From assembly GCF_030156785.1 (NCBI RefSeq), contig NZ_JASGLW010000001.1, positions 124,001-188,000 of the forward strand: a stretch of DNA of 64,000 bases, in the 5' to 3' direction. The position numbers and the translations under genes are program-made. The DNA comes from Methanohalophilus sp. (lineage in GTDB: Archaea > Halobacteriota > Methanosarcinia > Methanosarcinales > Methanosarcinaceae). Positions 37,175 through 46,177 of this stretch are shown here, piece by piece. The notes below the pieces were generated by a model. It did no database searches. It was not told the DNA's origin and saw nothing but the letters and a program-made list of their open reading frames with translations. The first letter of the stretch is position 1. The number at the start of each line of letters is the position of its first letter.

Positions 37175-37813
37175 GTGATTCACCTCAGATTCTAATAAGA
37201 AAGACAATTACTTTAAAGGAGGCCAAGCTGGGTGAAAGTATTCGGAAAAAGCAGTAAAGCTTTACCCATAGGAGAGCATACCGGGAAAAAGTAGAATCAA
37301 AACATAGTCTGTTTCTATTACTGGCAGAGAAAGAAAACAGTTCAATATTTAGATTAGTTGCTGGAAAAATGAAGATAAATATAAAACGTTCCAGAAGCAG
37401 AAATCAGCTCGTACAAAATGCAAAACTGACCCTTTCTGTTATGCACATTAGATTAGTTAGCAGAAAGAGTCAATTGATTGAACTTTTTTATTGACTATCG
37501 AATTAACTCACCAAAAACAGGGAGAAATTGCTTAATCTGGGATGAAACTTCTTTGCTTCTTTATAGTTGCTTAGAAGAAAGCCTCTGTATACAGGTAAAA
37601 GAGGTTTACTGCTACCGCTAACTAATATCTTTCCATCTTTATTTTTCAGATCCAATATACAACCTCCGCTTTATCTATAAAGCAGTGGAAATCCCTTTCT
37701 TAGTAATACTATATAATGATTGTTATTGTTCTAGAAATACAAAATTAAATATATAAAAAAAGAAAAAATCCGATAGAAGATGGCATTAGAATCTCTTTTA
37801 AAAATATAATCAT
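37175..37813. other. Long intergenic region, no gene seen
   Basis: About 640 AT-rich bases. Only small structures are visible: the perfect palindrome GTAAAGCTTTAC (37254-37265) and two similar AGATTAGTT words (near 37352 and 37453). Both strands are interrupted by stops in all frames. Confidence 0.5.
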
Positions 37814-38680
37814 TTAGAGATTCCAGACATCTTTAGCATTCTGGTACAGGACCTTATCAGCATCTTTTGCAGAAAAAATACCGTTGTATTGCATATCAGC
37901 AATCTGATTTACTTGTTCTTCCAGAGATGCCCATGGTTCATCTGATCCAAAAATAATTTTTCCCTCAGGAGCATTCATGAACATATCTTCCATCGTGGTT
38001 CCATGCTTTTTGTACAGGTTTTGATAGGACTCATTTGTGAACATTGCAGTATCAAGATAAAGGTTGTCAAACTCCCACAATGAACTTAGTATTTCCGGAA
38101 TTCCATCCCCCATATGTGCAAGCTGGAATTTAATATCTGGATACATACTTACCTTTTCAAGAAGCTTCTGCGGGCATATCCTGCATTTCATAGGAAGGTG
38201 CAGCACCATATTCATTTTATGCTCATTCATGTAATCGAGAATCTTTTCATTTGGGATGTCGCCATAAATACCATAATATTTGATTCCACGGGGAGGGTTA
38301 CCACGCTCATCAATATACTTTTCAATTTCTCCAATGCCATCGTTTGCAGAAAGGAAAGGTATGAAATTCACACGATTATCCTTGATTTTTGAAATTTCTT
38401 CATTTGATTTAACATAATTGATTTCCCAGCCAAAATATGGCTCCTGGGAATCCGTAGAGATGTTCCAAAGGTGATAATAAAGACCTCTCCAGATATGTCC
38501 AAAAGTGTTAGCAGGTTCTGGTTGGGCAAAAAGAACACAATTTTCCACATTATTCAGATCCATGATCTTTTGCAGTTCTCCGAGCTCATTGCTGAACTTT
38601 CTTGTTGGTCTCAAAGCCATTGTCATGAAAAGTGAGTTAGTACCATAGTGACAGTGGGCATCATTGATTCTTATTTTCAT
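37814..38680 (-). CDS. Amidohydrolase-family protein
   Basis: Metal-dependent hydrolase or decarboxylase of the amidohydrolase 2 type. The N-terminal metal motif is NDAHCHYG, a further His lies in LAHMGDGIPE, and the late Asp is in IIFGSDEPWAS. Four cysteines include CRICPQKLL. About 288 residues from ATG 38680, which has GGTTGGTG 5 bases upstream; an in-frame start 5 codons earlier is less likely. Substrate unknown; it stands alone. Stop is TAA. Confidence 0.85.
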   Translation of the reverse strand: MKIRINDAHCHYGTNSLFMTMALRPTRKFSNELGELQKIMDLNNVENCVLFAQPEPANTFGHIWRGLYYHLWNISTDSQEPYFGWEINYVKSNEEISKIKDNRVNFIPFLSANDGIGEIEKYIDERGNPPRGIKYYGIYGDIPNEKILDYMNEHKMNMVLHLPMKCRICPQKLLEKVSMYPDIKFQLAHMGDGIPEILSSLWEFDNLYLDTAMFTNESYQNLYKKHGTTMEDMFMNAPEGKIIFGSDEPWASLEEQVNQIADMQYNGIFSAKDADKVLYQNAKDVWNL

Positions 38681-38842
38681 TTTTTCACCAACCAACCAAG
38701 AGACCCAGATGGATCCAAAGCTAAAGCTAGTCGATTTTGAGATGTATAAGTGGCATGCAGAGACGCTCTAACATACCATTACTACAAAGCTCTGAATAAC
38801 AAATTATAATACTTAATCATACATAACCTAACGGAGGATTAA

Positions 38843-39022
38843 TTGAAAAAGACCTTTAAAGTTTTCAAAGGGGAAGGTACTTTTCATAAGGGTGTGTACT
38901 TCATCACAAATTTTCCAATGAGCTTCCATAAGGAAGTTACCCAGAAACATATCAGGGAACTAAAAAACAGTATTATTGGTGCGGGGGACGAGATTCGAAC
39001 TCGCGGATTCCTACGAAACTAG
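38843..39022 (+). CDS. Small frame running into the tRNA-Leu gene, possibly truncated
   Basis: TTG 38843 has GGAGG 5 bases upstream. The first 45 codons look genuine (MKKTFKVFKGEGTFHKGVYF; TNFPMSFHKEVTQKHIRELK). The rest (GAGDEIRTRGF) is only the antisense of tRNA-Leu, and the frame meets TAG at 39020-39022. It may be the 5' part of a gene cut off at the tRNA, or a small protein with a borrowed tail. Family unknown. Confidence 0.4.
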   Translation: MKKTFKVFKGEGTFHKGVYFITNFPMSFHKEVTQKHIRELKNSIIGAGDEIRTRGFLRN

Positions 39023-39064
39023 GCCCTCAACCTAGCGCCTTTGGCCTGGCTCGGCAACCCCCGC
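38980..39064 (-). tRNA. tRNA-Leu (GAG)
   Basis: An 85-base class II tRNA on the minus strand. Acceptor GCGGGGG pairs CCCCCGC, discriminator A, anticodon stem CTAGG/CCTAG around TTGAGGG gives GAG, and there is a variable arm. It lies downstream of rpoD in the same direction and may be co-transcribed. Confidence 0.95.
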
Positions 39065-39106
39065 ACAGGGAGTCATAAAATAGGAAAGATTTTGAAGTCC
39101 TTCCTG

Positions 39107-39904
39107 TTACAGCTCCTCCAGAATCTTATTGAGCCTGGAAGCTTTTTCCTTAATAGTACTAACTGCATTTATAATTAACTGTTGAGCACTATAGGAGCCA
39201 TCTGATTCCATAGTGAAAATAAATGAATTTACATCTTCACTTACATTGATGGCATTAATATCACATGCATCTGCACAAAGTTTGCAGAGAGAGCACTTCA
39301 ACACGTCATCTGCGGCAACTTTTGCAGAATCTGCATCAAGAGTTATGAGAGACCTTGGGCAGGCTTTAACACATGCACCACAGCGGTCACAATCATGGAT
39401 CTCAATTACAGGTAGGTTCTTGTACCCACAAGCAACGCCTGCCTGCCATCTGGCATGATCATGTCCAAATCCCATCGTTGCAGTTGCTTCCAAAACCAAC
39501 TTTTGACCGGGTTTGAGCAGGACAATAGGAATACTGGAATCTGCAGGAGAAACTTTCGGATCTGAAGAAACAAGGTCGCCGGAGTATACCATGCGATCCT
39601 CATCCTCTGCTTCCACACTGAGCGTGAACGTTACACTGCATGCCGGACATCCGTCTTCACACGAGCATTCGGTGTGTGGTACGAACTCGTCATAGTTCGT
39701 AGCAATAGGAATAAGTGCCAACCTGAGACCGATTTGTTCGTCATAGAGCACTGATGTGTTGTTGTAAATACCAACTTCTTCAATTGCCAATGTAGGAACA
39801 TCGGCGAGCATAGCCCGCCTCAATCCGTTTGCAAACGATGCATCTACTCCTGAAAGGATGAATCTTGCAGAACGGTCGGATAATTCCAGTAAATCAACTT
39901 CCAT
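39107..39904 (-). CDS. rpoD: RNA polymerase subunit D (Rpb3-like) with Fe-S domain
   Basis: Assembly subunit of archaeal RNA polymerase that pairs with RpoL. N-terminal dimer domain FILSGVDASFANGLRRAML; an inserted ferredoxin-like domain at about 165-215 carries CDRCGACVKACPRS and CSLCKLCADACDIN, two complete four-cysteine motifs as in Methanosarcina. An upstream CSCEDGCPAC cluster is also present. 265 residues. Last protein gene of rps13-rps4-rps11-rpoD. Stop is TAA. Confidence 0.95.
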   Translation of the reverse strand: MEVDLLELSDRSARFILSGVDASFANGLRRAMLADVPTLAIEEVGIYNNTSVLYDEQIGLRLALIPIATNYDEFVPHTECSCEDGCPACSVTFTLSVEAEDEDRMVYSGDLVSSDPKVSPADSSIPIVLLKPGQKLVLEATATMGFGHDHARWQAGVACGYKNLPVIEIHDCDRCGACVKACPRSLITLDADSAKVAADDVLKCSLCKLCADACDINAINVSEDVNSFIFTMESDGSYSAQQLIINAVSTIKEKASRLNKILEEL

Positions 39905-39927
39905 AATCAGGATCCTCAGCTCCTTTA

Positions 39928-40311
<384 letters not shown>

Positions 40312-40323
40312 TTAACCTCCTGT

Positions 40324-40878
40324 TTACTCCTCTACAAGGGATGATGCCACCTGAGCAGGTCTTTCTGGATGGGATTCACTGACTAGTGGTGATTTCTTGT
40401 AGTAATCTATTTTCATTTCATCTTCCTTGGAGATCAACATGCTTGGAACTGTAACTTTTTGCCCATCAATTGCAATATGTCCATGCGTGATGAACTGGCG
40501 AGCCTGTTTTGAAGTTCTTGCAAGACCTAGCCTATGGACGACAGTCTGCAATCTGCGCTCCAACACAGCTTCTGTGGTGAGACCAAGAATGTCATCAACT
40601 TTGGAATCTGGTTTGAGAATTGAGTATCTGATAAGCTTTGAAAGAATCTGGTCTGCTTCTGTCTTGGCGTGACCTGAAAGCTCTGATTCTGCAGATTCCG
40701 CAAGCAGACGCCTTGCATCAGCCCGATAGCGGCGAAGGATACTGTGCGCTTTCCAGAGTTCCCTCTTGTTCCTTAACCCATATTTCTTGACAAGTTCAAC
40801 TTCATTTGCCATCCTGGCAGCTTGCCATGGATGATTTGGGGTGTCATAGCTTTTTCGCTTCTTTCCTGGATAACCCAT
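40324..40878 (-). CDS. rps4: Ribosomal protein S4 (uS4)
   Basis: Primary 16S rRNA-binding protein for small-subunit assembly. The S4 RNA-binding domain is [20 protein letters not shown] followed by [20 protein letters not shown]. 184 residues, with the archaeal start [23 protein letters not shown] precedes ATG. Stop is TAA. Confidence 0.97.
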   Translation of the reverse strand: MGYPGKKRKSYDTPNHPWQAARMANEVELVKKYGLRNKRELWKAHSILRRYRADARRLLAESAESELSGHAKTEADQILSKLIRYSILKPDSKVDDILGLTTEAVLERRLQTVVHRLGLARTSKQARQFITHGHIAIDGQKVTVPSMLISKEDEMKIDYYKKSPLVSESHPERPAQVASSLVEE

Positions 40879-40890
40879 TCATAATCACCT

Positions 40891-41352
40891 TCACTTCTTC
40901 TTACTGACACCAATAGTTGAGCCTTTCCTGCCGGTGGATTTAGTTCTCTGGCCGCGTACCTTGAGACCTCTTTCGTGCCTGAGACCACGATATGCACGAA
41001 CTTTCTTGAGATCATTGATATCTTCTCTTATGGTCATTATAATATCCTGACCTAAAAGGTGTTTGTCTTCACCAGTTGCAAGATCCTTACGCCTGTTAAG
41101 CATCCAGTTTGGAAGATGCTGTTCAAAAGTGCTAATAGTTTCATCCAGTTTGGCAATATCTTCCTCTGGAAGATAACCAATTGTTGCAGTTGGATCAATA
41201 CCTGTAGCTTCTGTAATAATACGCGCAGTTCTCCTACCGATGCCCTTGATACCTGTAAGAGCATATTGAACGGGTTGACTGCCCTGAAGGTCCGTATTCA
41301 TTATACGGACAAGATGTCTAATTTCATCTTGCTGAATTTCATCATCTGCCAT
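40891..41352 (-). CDS. rps13: Ribosomal protein S13 (uS13)
   Basis: Small-subunit head protein contacting tRNA and the large subunit. Helix-hairpin part [17 protein letters not shown] and C-terminal [23 protein letters not shown] 41352 is chosen because AAGGAGG stands 6 bases before it; the frame extends to 41400 without a ribosome site. 153 residues. First gene of the rps13-rpoD operon; TATA-like TTTATAACT at about 41433-41441. Stop is TGA. Confidence 0.97.
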   Translation of the reverse strand: MADDEIQQDEIRHLVRIMNTDLQGSQPVQYALTGIKGIGRRTARIITEATGIDPTATIGYLPEEDIAKLDETISTFEQHLPNWMLNRRKDLATGEDKHLLGQDIIMTIREDINDLKKVRAYRGLRHERGLKVRGQRTKSTGRKGSTIGVSKKK

Positions 41353-41400
41353 TGTTTTCCTCCTTAAGGATGCAAAACACATCCCGTAGCCCCGAAACAC

Positions 41401-41896
41401 AAGGTTTCGACACAGTCAGTCAGCTCATAAAATAGTTATAAAGTCTGACAGGCTTGGCTCAATATACCCTTTTTGGTATATAACCTTAATTGTCACAAAA
41501 GGAAAGTGATCTTTATGAATCTCTCTTATTCAAGGTGGTACACGTTGTAAGAGAACTATCTTTGAACCTGTTTCATAAATCCTTTATACTTTTCTCCAGC
41601 AGAACATGAAACATTTAATATCCAGCAAATCCTTGAAAAGTGCATTGAACCTTTAATATCCGCTTGCTAATTTTTTAAATTCTCATTGTTCATCAGAAAG
41701 TTTTGTAAATTCTATTTAATACCCCTCAAACTGTGAGAGGGAGATGTACTATTTATATTTTTGAAACTGGATTTATCATTTTAAAACCATCCACATAAGG
41801 ATAGTATTATTAATGATTTCTCACATAAGTTAGTATGTGGTGTGTATCATATATTTATGAGGATTTATTAGCTCCTCAGCATTATGGAAGGGACCT
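41401..41896. other. Divergent promoter region, no gene
   Basis: About 500 AT-rich bases between rps13 (minus) and the RecA-like gene (plus). Besides the rps13 TATA box it holds the inverted repeat ATATACC-N6-GGTATAT (41462-41481). No supported reading frame. Confidence 0.5.
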
Positions 41897-42601
41897 ATGG
41901 ACGGATATTTGCTGGGAATAAATGAAATTGATGATCTTATCGGTGGTATCAATGGAGGGACAAACCTTATGGTTTTAGGTCCTCCTATGAGTGGAAAGGA
42001 CAGCATAGTCAATAATATTCTTTATGCTGGGCTGATTGATAGCAATGCTTCTATTTTTGTTTCGACCTGCGAAGTGGGTGAAAATATTCTGGAATGGTTC
42101 CAGAAACGCGATCATAATATAGATACATCCTGTTTTGGGATAATAGATTGTGTTACAAGGACTCTTGGAATTGATGCAGAAGACACAGATAATATAAAAA
42201 GAGCGTCAAGTCCTGTAGATCTCACCGGTATAGGTGTGCGTATGAGTCAGTATTTTGAGGAGCTCTGGATGAAAAAAGATAATCCACCAATTCGTGTGTG
42301 TATCAATTCTGTTTCTACCATTCTGATGTATTCCAATTTGCAGACAGTTTTCCGTTTCCTTCACGTTTTTACCGGCCGCATAAAAGCCGCCAAAGGGCTG
42401 GGCTTATTTGTCGTGGATGACAAAATGCATGATCCTCAGACAATTGCAACTTTAAAACAGTTGTTTGACGGTCTGATAGAAATTAAAGAACATGAATCTA
42501 GTTATATGATCCGGGTTGTAGGTTTGTCCCCGCGTCCGACCCCTTGGTTTGACTATGTCATTGAAGACTCTAAAATAGTATTTTCCGAAATTGAAGGCTG
42601 A
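41897..42601 (+). CDS. RecA-superfamily ATPase (KaiC/RAD55-like)
   Basis: Single RecA-like ATPase domain of unknown role, 234 residues. Walker A GPPMSGKDS at about 34-42, preceded by the KaiC-type opening IDDLIGGINGGTNLMVLG; Walker B-like GLGLFVVDDKM at about 170-180. Such methanogen proteins are often linked to signalling, but the target is unknown. ATG follows GGAAGGGACCT. Stop is TGA. Confidence 0.82.
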   Translation: MDGYLLGINEIDDLIGGINGGTNLMVLGPPMSGKDSIVNNILYAGLIDSNASIFVSTCEVGENILEWFQKRDHNIDTSCFGIIDCVTRTLGIDAEDTDNIKRASSPVDLTGIGVRMSQYFEELWMKKDNPPIRVCINSVSTILMYSNLQTVFRFLHVFTGRIKAAKGLGLFVVDDKMHDPQTIATLKQLFDGLIEIKEHESSYMIRVVGLSPRPTPWFDYVIEDSKIVFSEIEG

Positions 42602-42669
42602 TCGATCGTTTGTTATTTTCACAAACAGCTATATATACGATCACACTTTCTGAGCATTAGGTGTTAATA

Positions 42670-42930
42670 ATGGAGAAGACAAAACAGCTGCAACTAAAAT
42701 CTGAGGCTTCGCAGCTAAAGCCCCTGCTTAATGTTGGTAAAAACGGACTTGATGATTCGGTTATTGATGAAATAAAAAAACAACTCAAGGTCCACCGTCT
42801 TATTAAGATCAAGATCCTCCGGAGTGCCGAAGAGGATATGGATATAAAAGCATTAGGAGGGGAATTAAGTCGCCTGACTTCAAGTGAACTTATTGATGTC
42901 AGGGGTCGTGTTGTTGTACTTTACAGATAA
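42670..42930 (+). CDS. YhbY/CRM-domain RNA-binding protein
   Basis: A single CRM domain that binds RNA, linked in bacteria to ribosome assembly. Reads LKSEASQLKPLLNVGKNGL, then IKKQLKVHRLIKIKIL and ELIDVRGRVVVLYR; the GKNG (GxxG-type) loop is the RNA contact. 86 residues. ATG 42670 has AGGTG 6 bases upstream; GTG 42661 is in frame. Stop is TAA. Confidence 0.92.
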   Translation: MEKTKQLQLKSEASQLKPLLNVGKNGLDDSVIDEIKKQLKVHRLIKIKILRSAEEDMDIKALGGELSRLTSSELIDVRGRVVVLYR

Positions 42931-42933
42931 GGG

Positions 42934-43254
42934 TTAAAACCCTTCGCCTGAAACCACATCTATTTTCTGGCTTATTATCAGTTCATTGGGAAGTAGTTCT
43001 TTAAGAAGGGGAATAATTTCCTTTATTTTTTCTTCGGTTTCAACCACATGAATTATCACAGGAAGCTCAGTGGATAGCCGAAGGATCCCGGATGTGTGTA
43101 TTTTGCTGTGAACACCATAGCCTTCAATTCCACGAAAAGCAGTTGCCCCTGCAATTTTCCTTTCTTTTAGCAATTCAATAATTGCCTCGTATGCAGGTCT
43201 TCCTTCAAGCTGGTTATTTTCGCTCAGGTATATAGTCATGAGGGCATGATCCAA
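42934..43254 (-). CDS. DUF190 PII-like protein
   Basis: DUF190 protein with a ferredoxin-like fold similar to PII signal proteins, frequently encoded next to CrcB fluoride channels. Conserved YLSENNQLEGRPAYEAIIE and ATAFRGIEGYGVHS. 106 residues from TTG 43254 (after GGTGAG) or 101 from ATG 43239. It follows the two crcB genes and ends 3 bases from the convergent YhbY gene. Stop is TAA. Confidence 0.88.
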   Translation of the reverse strand: MDHALMTIYLSENNQLEGRPAYEAIIELLKERKIAGATAFRGIEGYGVHSKIHTSGILRLSTELPVIIHVVETEEKIKEIIPLLKELLPNELIISQKIDVVSGEGF

Positions 43255-43286
43255 TTTCTCACCACTTTACTGTTATGTCAGTAGGG

Positions 43287-43649
43287 TTAGATTAAGGTTG
43301 CCAGCATCTATCCAGCTCCAGCTCCAATTAGGCAGAAGGTTATATTTGAAACTATATTTGTGAGAGAGAGATAAAATGAACCCTCTTCCATAAGGTGAAA
43401 TGACTCATAGGCAAAAGTGGAGAAGGTTGTGAATGAACCCAGTGTTCCAATGGTTATTGGGTAAATAATGTCAGTTTTGATTGTAGAATATACCAGAAAA
43501 GCAAGGACAAAGCTTCCAATTGTGTTTACGGTTAAGGTGCCCAAGGGCAGACCCCTAGTTGAAGGAACTGCTCCAGAAACTAGGAAACGAAGACAGGCCC
43601 CGATACTTCCACCAAATCCTACAAGCAGGATACTCACAAAAGTTACCAT
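43287..43649 (-). CDS. crcB: CrcB/Fluc fluoride channel, subunit 1, with TAG near the end
   Basis: Membrane fluoride exporter subunit with four helices. Motifs: GFGGSIGACLRFLVSG, NTIGSFVLAFLVY and GSFTTFSTFAYE, the fluoride path. The frame meets TAG at 43310-43308 after CLIGAGAG, but continues MLATLI to TAA at 43289-43287. Family members normally have a few more hydrophobic residues here, so the TAG may be decoded. ATG 43649 follows GAGGTGG; GTG 43661 is in frame. Paired with crcB 2 for a likely hetero-dimer. Confidence 0.88.
43308..43310 (-). other. In-frame TAG codon near the end of crcB
   Basis: TAG separated from a TAA by six codons (ATG CTG GCA ACC TTA ATC). It is the only place in the window where TAG could serve as a normal stop without obviously damaging the protein, yet the following residues fit the CrcB C-terminus. 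Confidence 0.55.
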
Positions 43650-43651
43650 TT

Positions 43652-44023
43652 TTACAACCACCTCTTTTTTTGGTAGAAAACTGTTCCTGCACGTGCGATA
43701 TATACAGCAAGTAGTGCGATTCCAACATTTCCTGCAACGTTTGCCATTGCCGACAAAGAACTCATTGTAACTGTCTGCATAATAAAAGTAGAAAATGTGG
43801 TGAAAGAACCCATGAATCCGATTCCAAGAAATAGTTTCAGGTTTGAGGATGAAGAACCTGCGTATTCAAAGTAATATATCAATAATCCAAGCAGGAAACT
43901 TCCTATCACATTCACAAAAAAAATGTCAATTGGACTATAAAGGCATGCGGAAACTATATAGCGGCTTACTGTACCCAGAAAGCCTCCTGAAGCAACATAA
44001 AAAACAGGAAGAGGAGTCTTCAA
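43652..44023 (-). CDS. crcB: CrcB/Fluc fluoride channel, subunit 2
   Basis: Second fluoride channel subunit, 123 residues and four helices: GGFLGTVSRYIVSA, VNVIGSFLLGLLIYYF and GSFTTFSTFIMQ. Two unlike crcB genes in tandem usually give a hetero-dimeric channel. It lies between moaD and crcB 1, whose ATG begins 3 bases after this gene's TAA. No fluoride riboswitch was seen upstream. Confidence 0.92.
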   Translation of the reverse strand: MKTPLPVFYVASGGFLGTVSRYIVSACLYSPIDIFFVNVIGSFLLGLLIYYFEYAGSSSSNLKLFLGIGFMGSFTTFSTFIMQTVTMSSLSAMANVAGNVGIALLAVYIARAGTVFYQKKRWL

Positions 44024-44041
44024 ATAAGTCCTCCTATTTAT

Positions 44042-44317
44042 TTATCCACCGGATACCGGTGGGAACATGGCGATTTCATCGGAATCTGAAACTCTGGTGT
44101 CCAAACCGTCAAGATGTTGTATGTTGTTCCCATTCACAAGGATGTTGATATATCCCCTTATTTTCCCATCTTCTTCCAGCACTATCTCTTCAAGGGATGG
44201 GTATTTTGCTATCAGGTTATCAAGGAGTTCCTTGATATCATCTCCTGGGATCTCCACAGCTGAAGTCCCTGCAGCCTCGCGCAAATTAGCAAAAAGCTTT
44301 ACTTTTTTCAGAGACAT
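44042..44317 (-). CDS. MoaD/ThiS-type sulfur carrier
   Basis: Ubiquitin-fold sulfur carrier ending in the essential Gly-Gly (IAMFPPVSGG). MSLKKVKLFANLREAAG is the usual MoaD start, so ATG 44317 is chosen over a frame open to 44356. 91 residues. It probably serves molybdopterin or tungstopterin synthesis, though partner genes are not adjacent. First gene ahead of the crcB pair. Stop is TAA. Confidence 0.88.
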   Translation of the reverse strand: MSLKKVKLFANLREAAGTSAVEIPGDDIKELLDNLIAKYPSLEEIVLEEDGKIRGYINILVNGNNIQHLDGLDTRVSDSDEIAMFPPVSGG

Positions 44318-44372
44318 GGCTGGCAGATTGTAATCGATGCTTATAAACCTATCCACAAAAAAATATTTGATA

Positions 44373-44447
44373 TGGGATAGCGCGGATTTGAACCGCAGTC
44401 CAAGCGTCCCAAACGCTCGAGGATGGACCAGGCTACCCTACTATCCC
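44373..44447 (-). tRNA. tRNA-Pro (TGG)
   Basis: A 75-base cloverleaf on the minus strand. Acceptor GGGATAG pairs CTATCCC, discriminator A, anticodon stem GAGCG/CGCTT around TTTGGGA gives TGG, T-arm GCGGTTCAAATCCGC. Confidence 0.95.
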
Positions 44448-44639
44448 GCCTTGTCTGTCTCTTACATACACCTTCTAGTTAATATATCTAACTATTGAAA
44501 GCGCATCTATAGAGCATAATTCCCACCATACATTATGATCTCGATTGATTGAATACTGTTTTTTGCGACAACATTATACATAGTGAATCCATATTTTTAA
44601 TCGATATATTTTCACATACCATAGAATGGGGGTAATGGA

Positions 44640-45170
44640 GTGTATAAAAGCAGCTATGAAAAGATACTGATAGCGACTGATGGTTCGAAGAATGCCAACA
44701 AGGCAGCAGAATCAGGCATTGAAATCGCAAGGTTGAGCAAGGCAAAAGTATACGCTTTATATGTCCTTAAAACAGACAGTAAAGACTTTTGTCAGAATCC
44801 GGCAGTTGTGGACTGGATAGAAGCCATGAAACCCAAAACAATCGAAGATCTCACTGACAAACAGTGGCTTGAAATAGCCCGGATAACAGATGCCAGGTTG
44901 AAAAAAGAACACGAGATGAACTTGATCCGCCAGGGTGAAGAGGCAATTGCCTATGTGGAAAGACTGGGCAATGAGAATGGTGTCAATGTTGAATCTGTAC
45001 TGCTCAAGGGGCAGCCGGCTCAGCAGATCATTGACTTTGCAGAAAAGAATGATGTTGATTTGGTTGTACTCGGGACACTGGGGAAAACTGCTGATAATAG
45101 GTTCCTGTTAGGGAGTGTGGCAGAGAAGGTTGTCAGGAATTGCGGTGTGCAAGTTCTTGTAGTCCGTTAA
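44640..45170 (+). CDS. Universal stress protein (UspA family)
   Basis: Small cytoplasmic protein of the UspA fold. It starts YEKILIATDGSKNANKAAE and ends with the ATP-binding loop VVLGTLGKTADNRFLLGSV, then AEKVVRNCGVQVLVVR. 176 residues, with an inserted helical stretch at about 55-95. GTG start after a G-rich site (gggggtaatggagt). Stop is TAA. Confidence 0.93.
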   Translation: MYKSSYEKILIATDGSKNANKAAESGIEIARLSKAKVYALYVLKTDSKDFCQNPAVVDWIEAMKPKTIEDLTDKQWLEIARITDARLKKEHEMNLIRQGEEAIAYVERLGNENGVNVESVLLKGQPAQQIIDFAEKNDVDLVVLGTLGKTADNRFLLGSVAEKVVRNCGVQVLVVR

Positions 45171-45258
45171 ACAGAATTCGATTTAACGCTATCAATAGTG
45201 CATTGATATGATTGCATAAGCCTGATATATGGGAATATCTGAAGAAGGGATCATCAGG

Positions 45259-45810
45259 TTATTTCCACCTTTTGTAGATGTCGTTGTCAATTCTCAAAAG
45301 ATCCAGAACCCTTCCTACCATGAAGTTGATAAGATCATCAATGGTTGCAGGATGATTATAGAATGCGGGAGATGCCGGCAGGATGTCTGCACCTACCTGC
45401 TTAAGTTTGAGAAGATTCTCAAGATGTATCTGGCTAAATGGGGTTTCTCTGACCATAAGAATGACTTTTCTTCCTTCTTTCAGACAAACATCAGCTGCTC
45501 TCTCAATGAGGTTATCTGAAAAACCATTTGCGATTGCAGCTACAGTCTTCATACTACATGGAGCCACGATAAGTGCATCATACTTATGGGACCCGCTGGC
45601 AATAGGTGCAGTGAAGTCTCTCTCATCATAAACTGAATCGGCAAGTTTCTTGATGTTCTCAATATCGTATTCTGTTTCTATGCTAATAATCTGCTCTGCA
45701 TTATTTGTGATTATGAGGTGTGTTGTAATTCCCATTTCAGAAAGCACTTCAAGCAAACGAATTCCATATTGTGCACCTGATGCCCCACTAATACCGATTG
45801 CAATTTCCAT
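45259..45810 (-). CDS. ubiX: UbiX-type flavin prenyltransferase
   Basis: Makes prenylated FMN, the cofactor of UbiD-type decarboxylases, from FMN and dimethylallyl phosphate. Motifs: IGISGASGAQYGIRLL (flavin loop), IVAPCSMKTVAAIANG and ILMVRETPFSQIHLENL. 183 residues. Its ATG overlaps the TAA of the upstream LpdD-like gene (taaATG), so they are coupled. No ubiD gene is in this window. Stop is TAA. Confidence 0.93.
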   Translation of the reverse strand: MEIAIGISGASGAQYGIRLLEVLSEMGITTHLIITNNAEQIISIETEYDIENIKKLADSVYDERDFTAPIASGSHKYDALIVAPCSMKTVAAIANGFSDNLIERAADVCLKEGRKVILMVRETPFSQIHLENLLKLKQVGADILPASPAFYNHPATIDDLINFMVGRVLDLLRIDNDIYKRWK

Positions 45811-46167
45811 TTAGTCTCCCTCTATAATATTGATAAGTTCGTCTGCCATTTCATAAGATACTGCTGTTATTTCCTCAATTTCGTCTTTGGTGATATTGTC
45901 AAAATGGATTCCCGTTATGAATACGACATTCTTTGAGATTGCTTCACTAATCAAGCGGGACAGGGGGTAACTTATAAGGTCGTCCAGATGTCCCGGAATA
46001 GTAATGACGGAAGATGAGGTAAATCCTTTGTGGTTGTCATATGTTGAAACAGCCACTGCCCCCATGTGCTGATCTCCTCCGGAAAGAATAGCTATGAGAT
46101 CATTTCCAAGCTGAGTATAACTAAGGGACAGTTTACCCCTTGAAGTCAGGTGTTCAATCGTCTGCAT
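45811..46167 (-). CDS. LpdD-like protein, putative prenyl-FMN partner
   Basis: Small archaeal protein of the family sometimes described as prenylated-flavin chaperone LpdD-like. Reads LGNDLIAILSGGDQHMGAVAVS, trimmed here, then ITIPGHLDDLISYPLSRLIS and NVVFITGIHFDNIT. 118 residues. GAGGT stands 7 bases before ATG. Coupling with ubiX supports a role in prenyl-FMN handling; this is inference from family and position. Stop is TAA. Confidence 0.75.
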   Translation of the reverse strand: MQTIEHLTSRGKLSLSYTQLGNDLIAILSGGDQHMGAVAVSTYDNHKGFTSSSVITIPGHLDDLISYPLSRLISEAISKNVVFITGIHFDNITKDEIEEITAVSYEMADELINIIEGD

Positions 46168-46177
46168 CTGGAATACC

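Noticed and set aside
37254-37265. Palindrome GTAAAGCTTTAC as a replication or operator site
   Set aside because: It is isolated in AT-rich DNA, not repeated nearby and not placed at a promoter.
39020-39022. TAG at the end of the 38843 frame as another pyrrolysine codon
   Set aside because: The sequence beyond is antisense to tRNA-Leu and rpoD, so reading through would not extend a real protein.
44318-44372. Fluoride riboswitch before the moaD-crcB genes
   Set aside because: Only about 55 bases separate moaD from tRNA-Pro and no fluoride aptamer pattern is seen.
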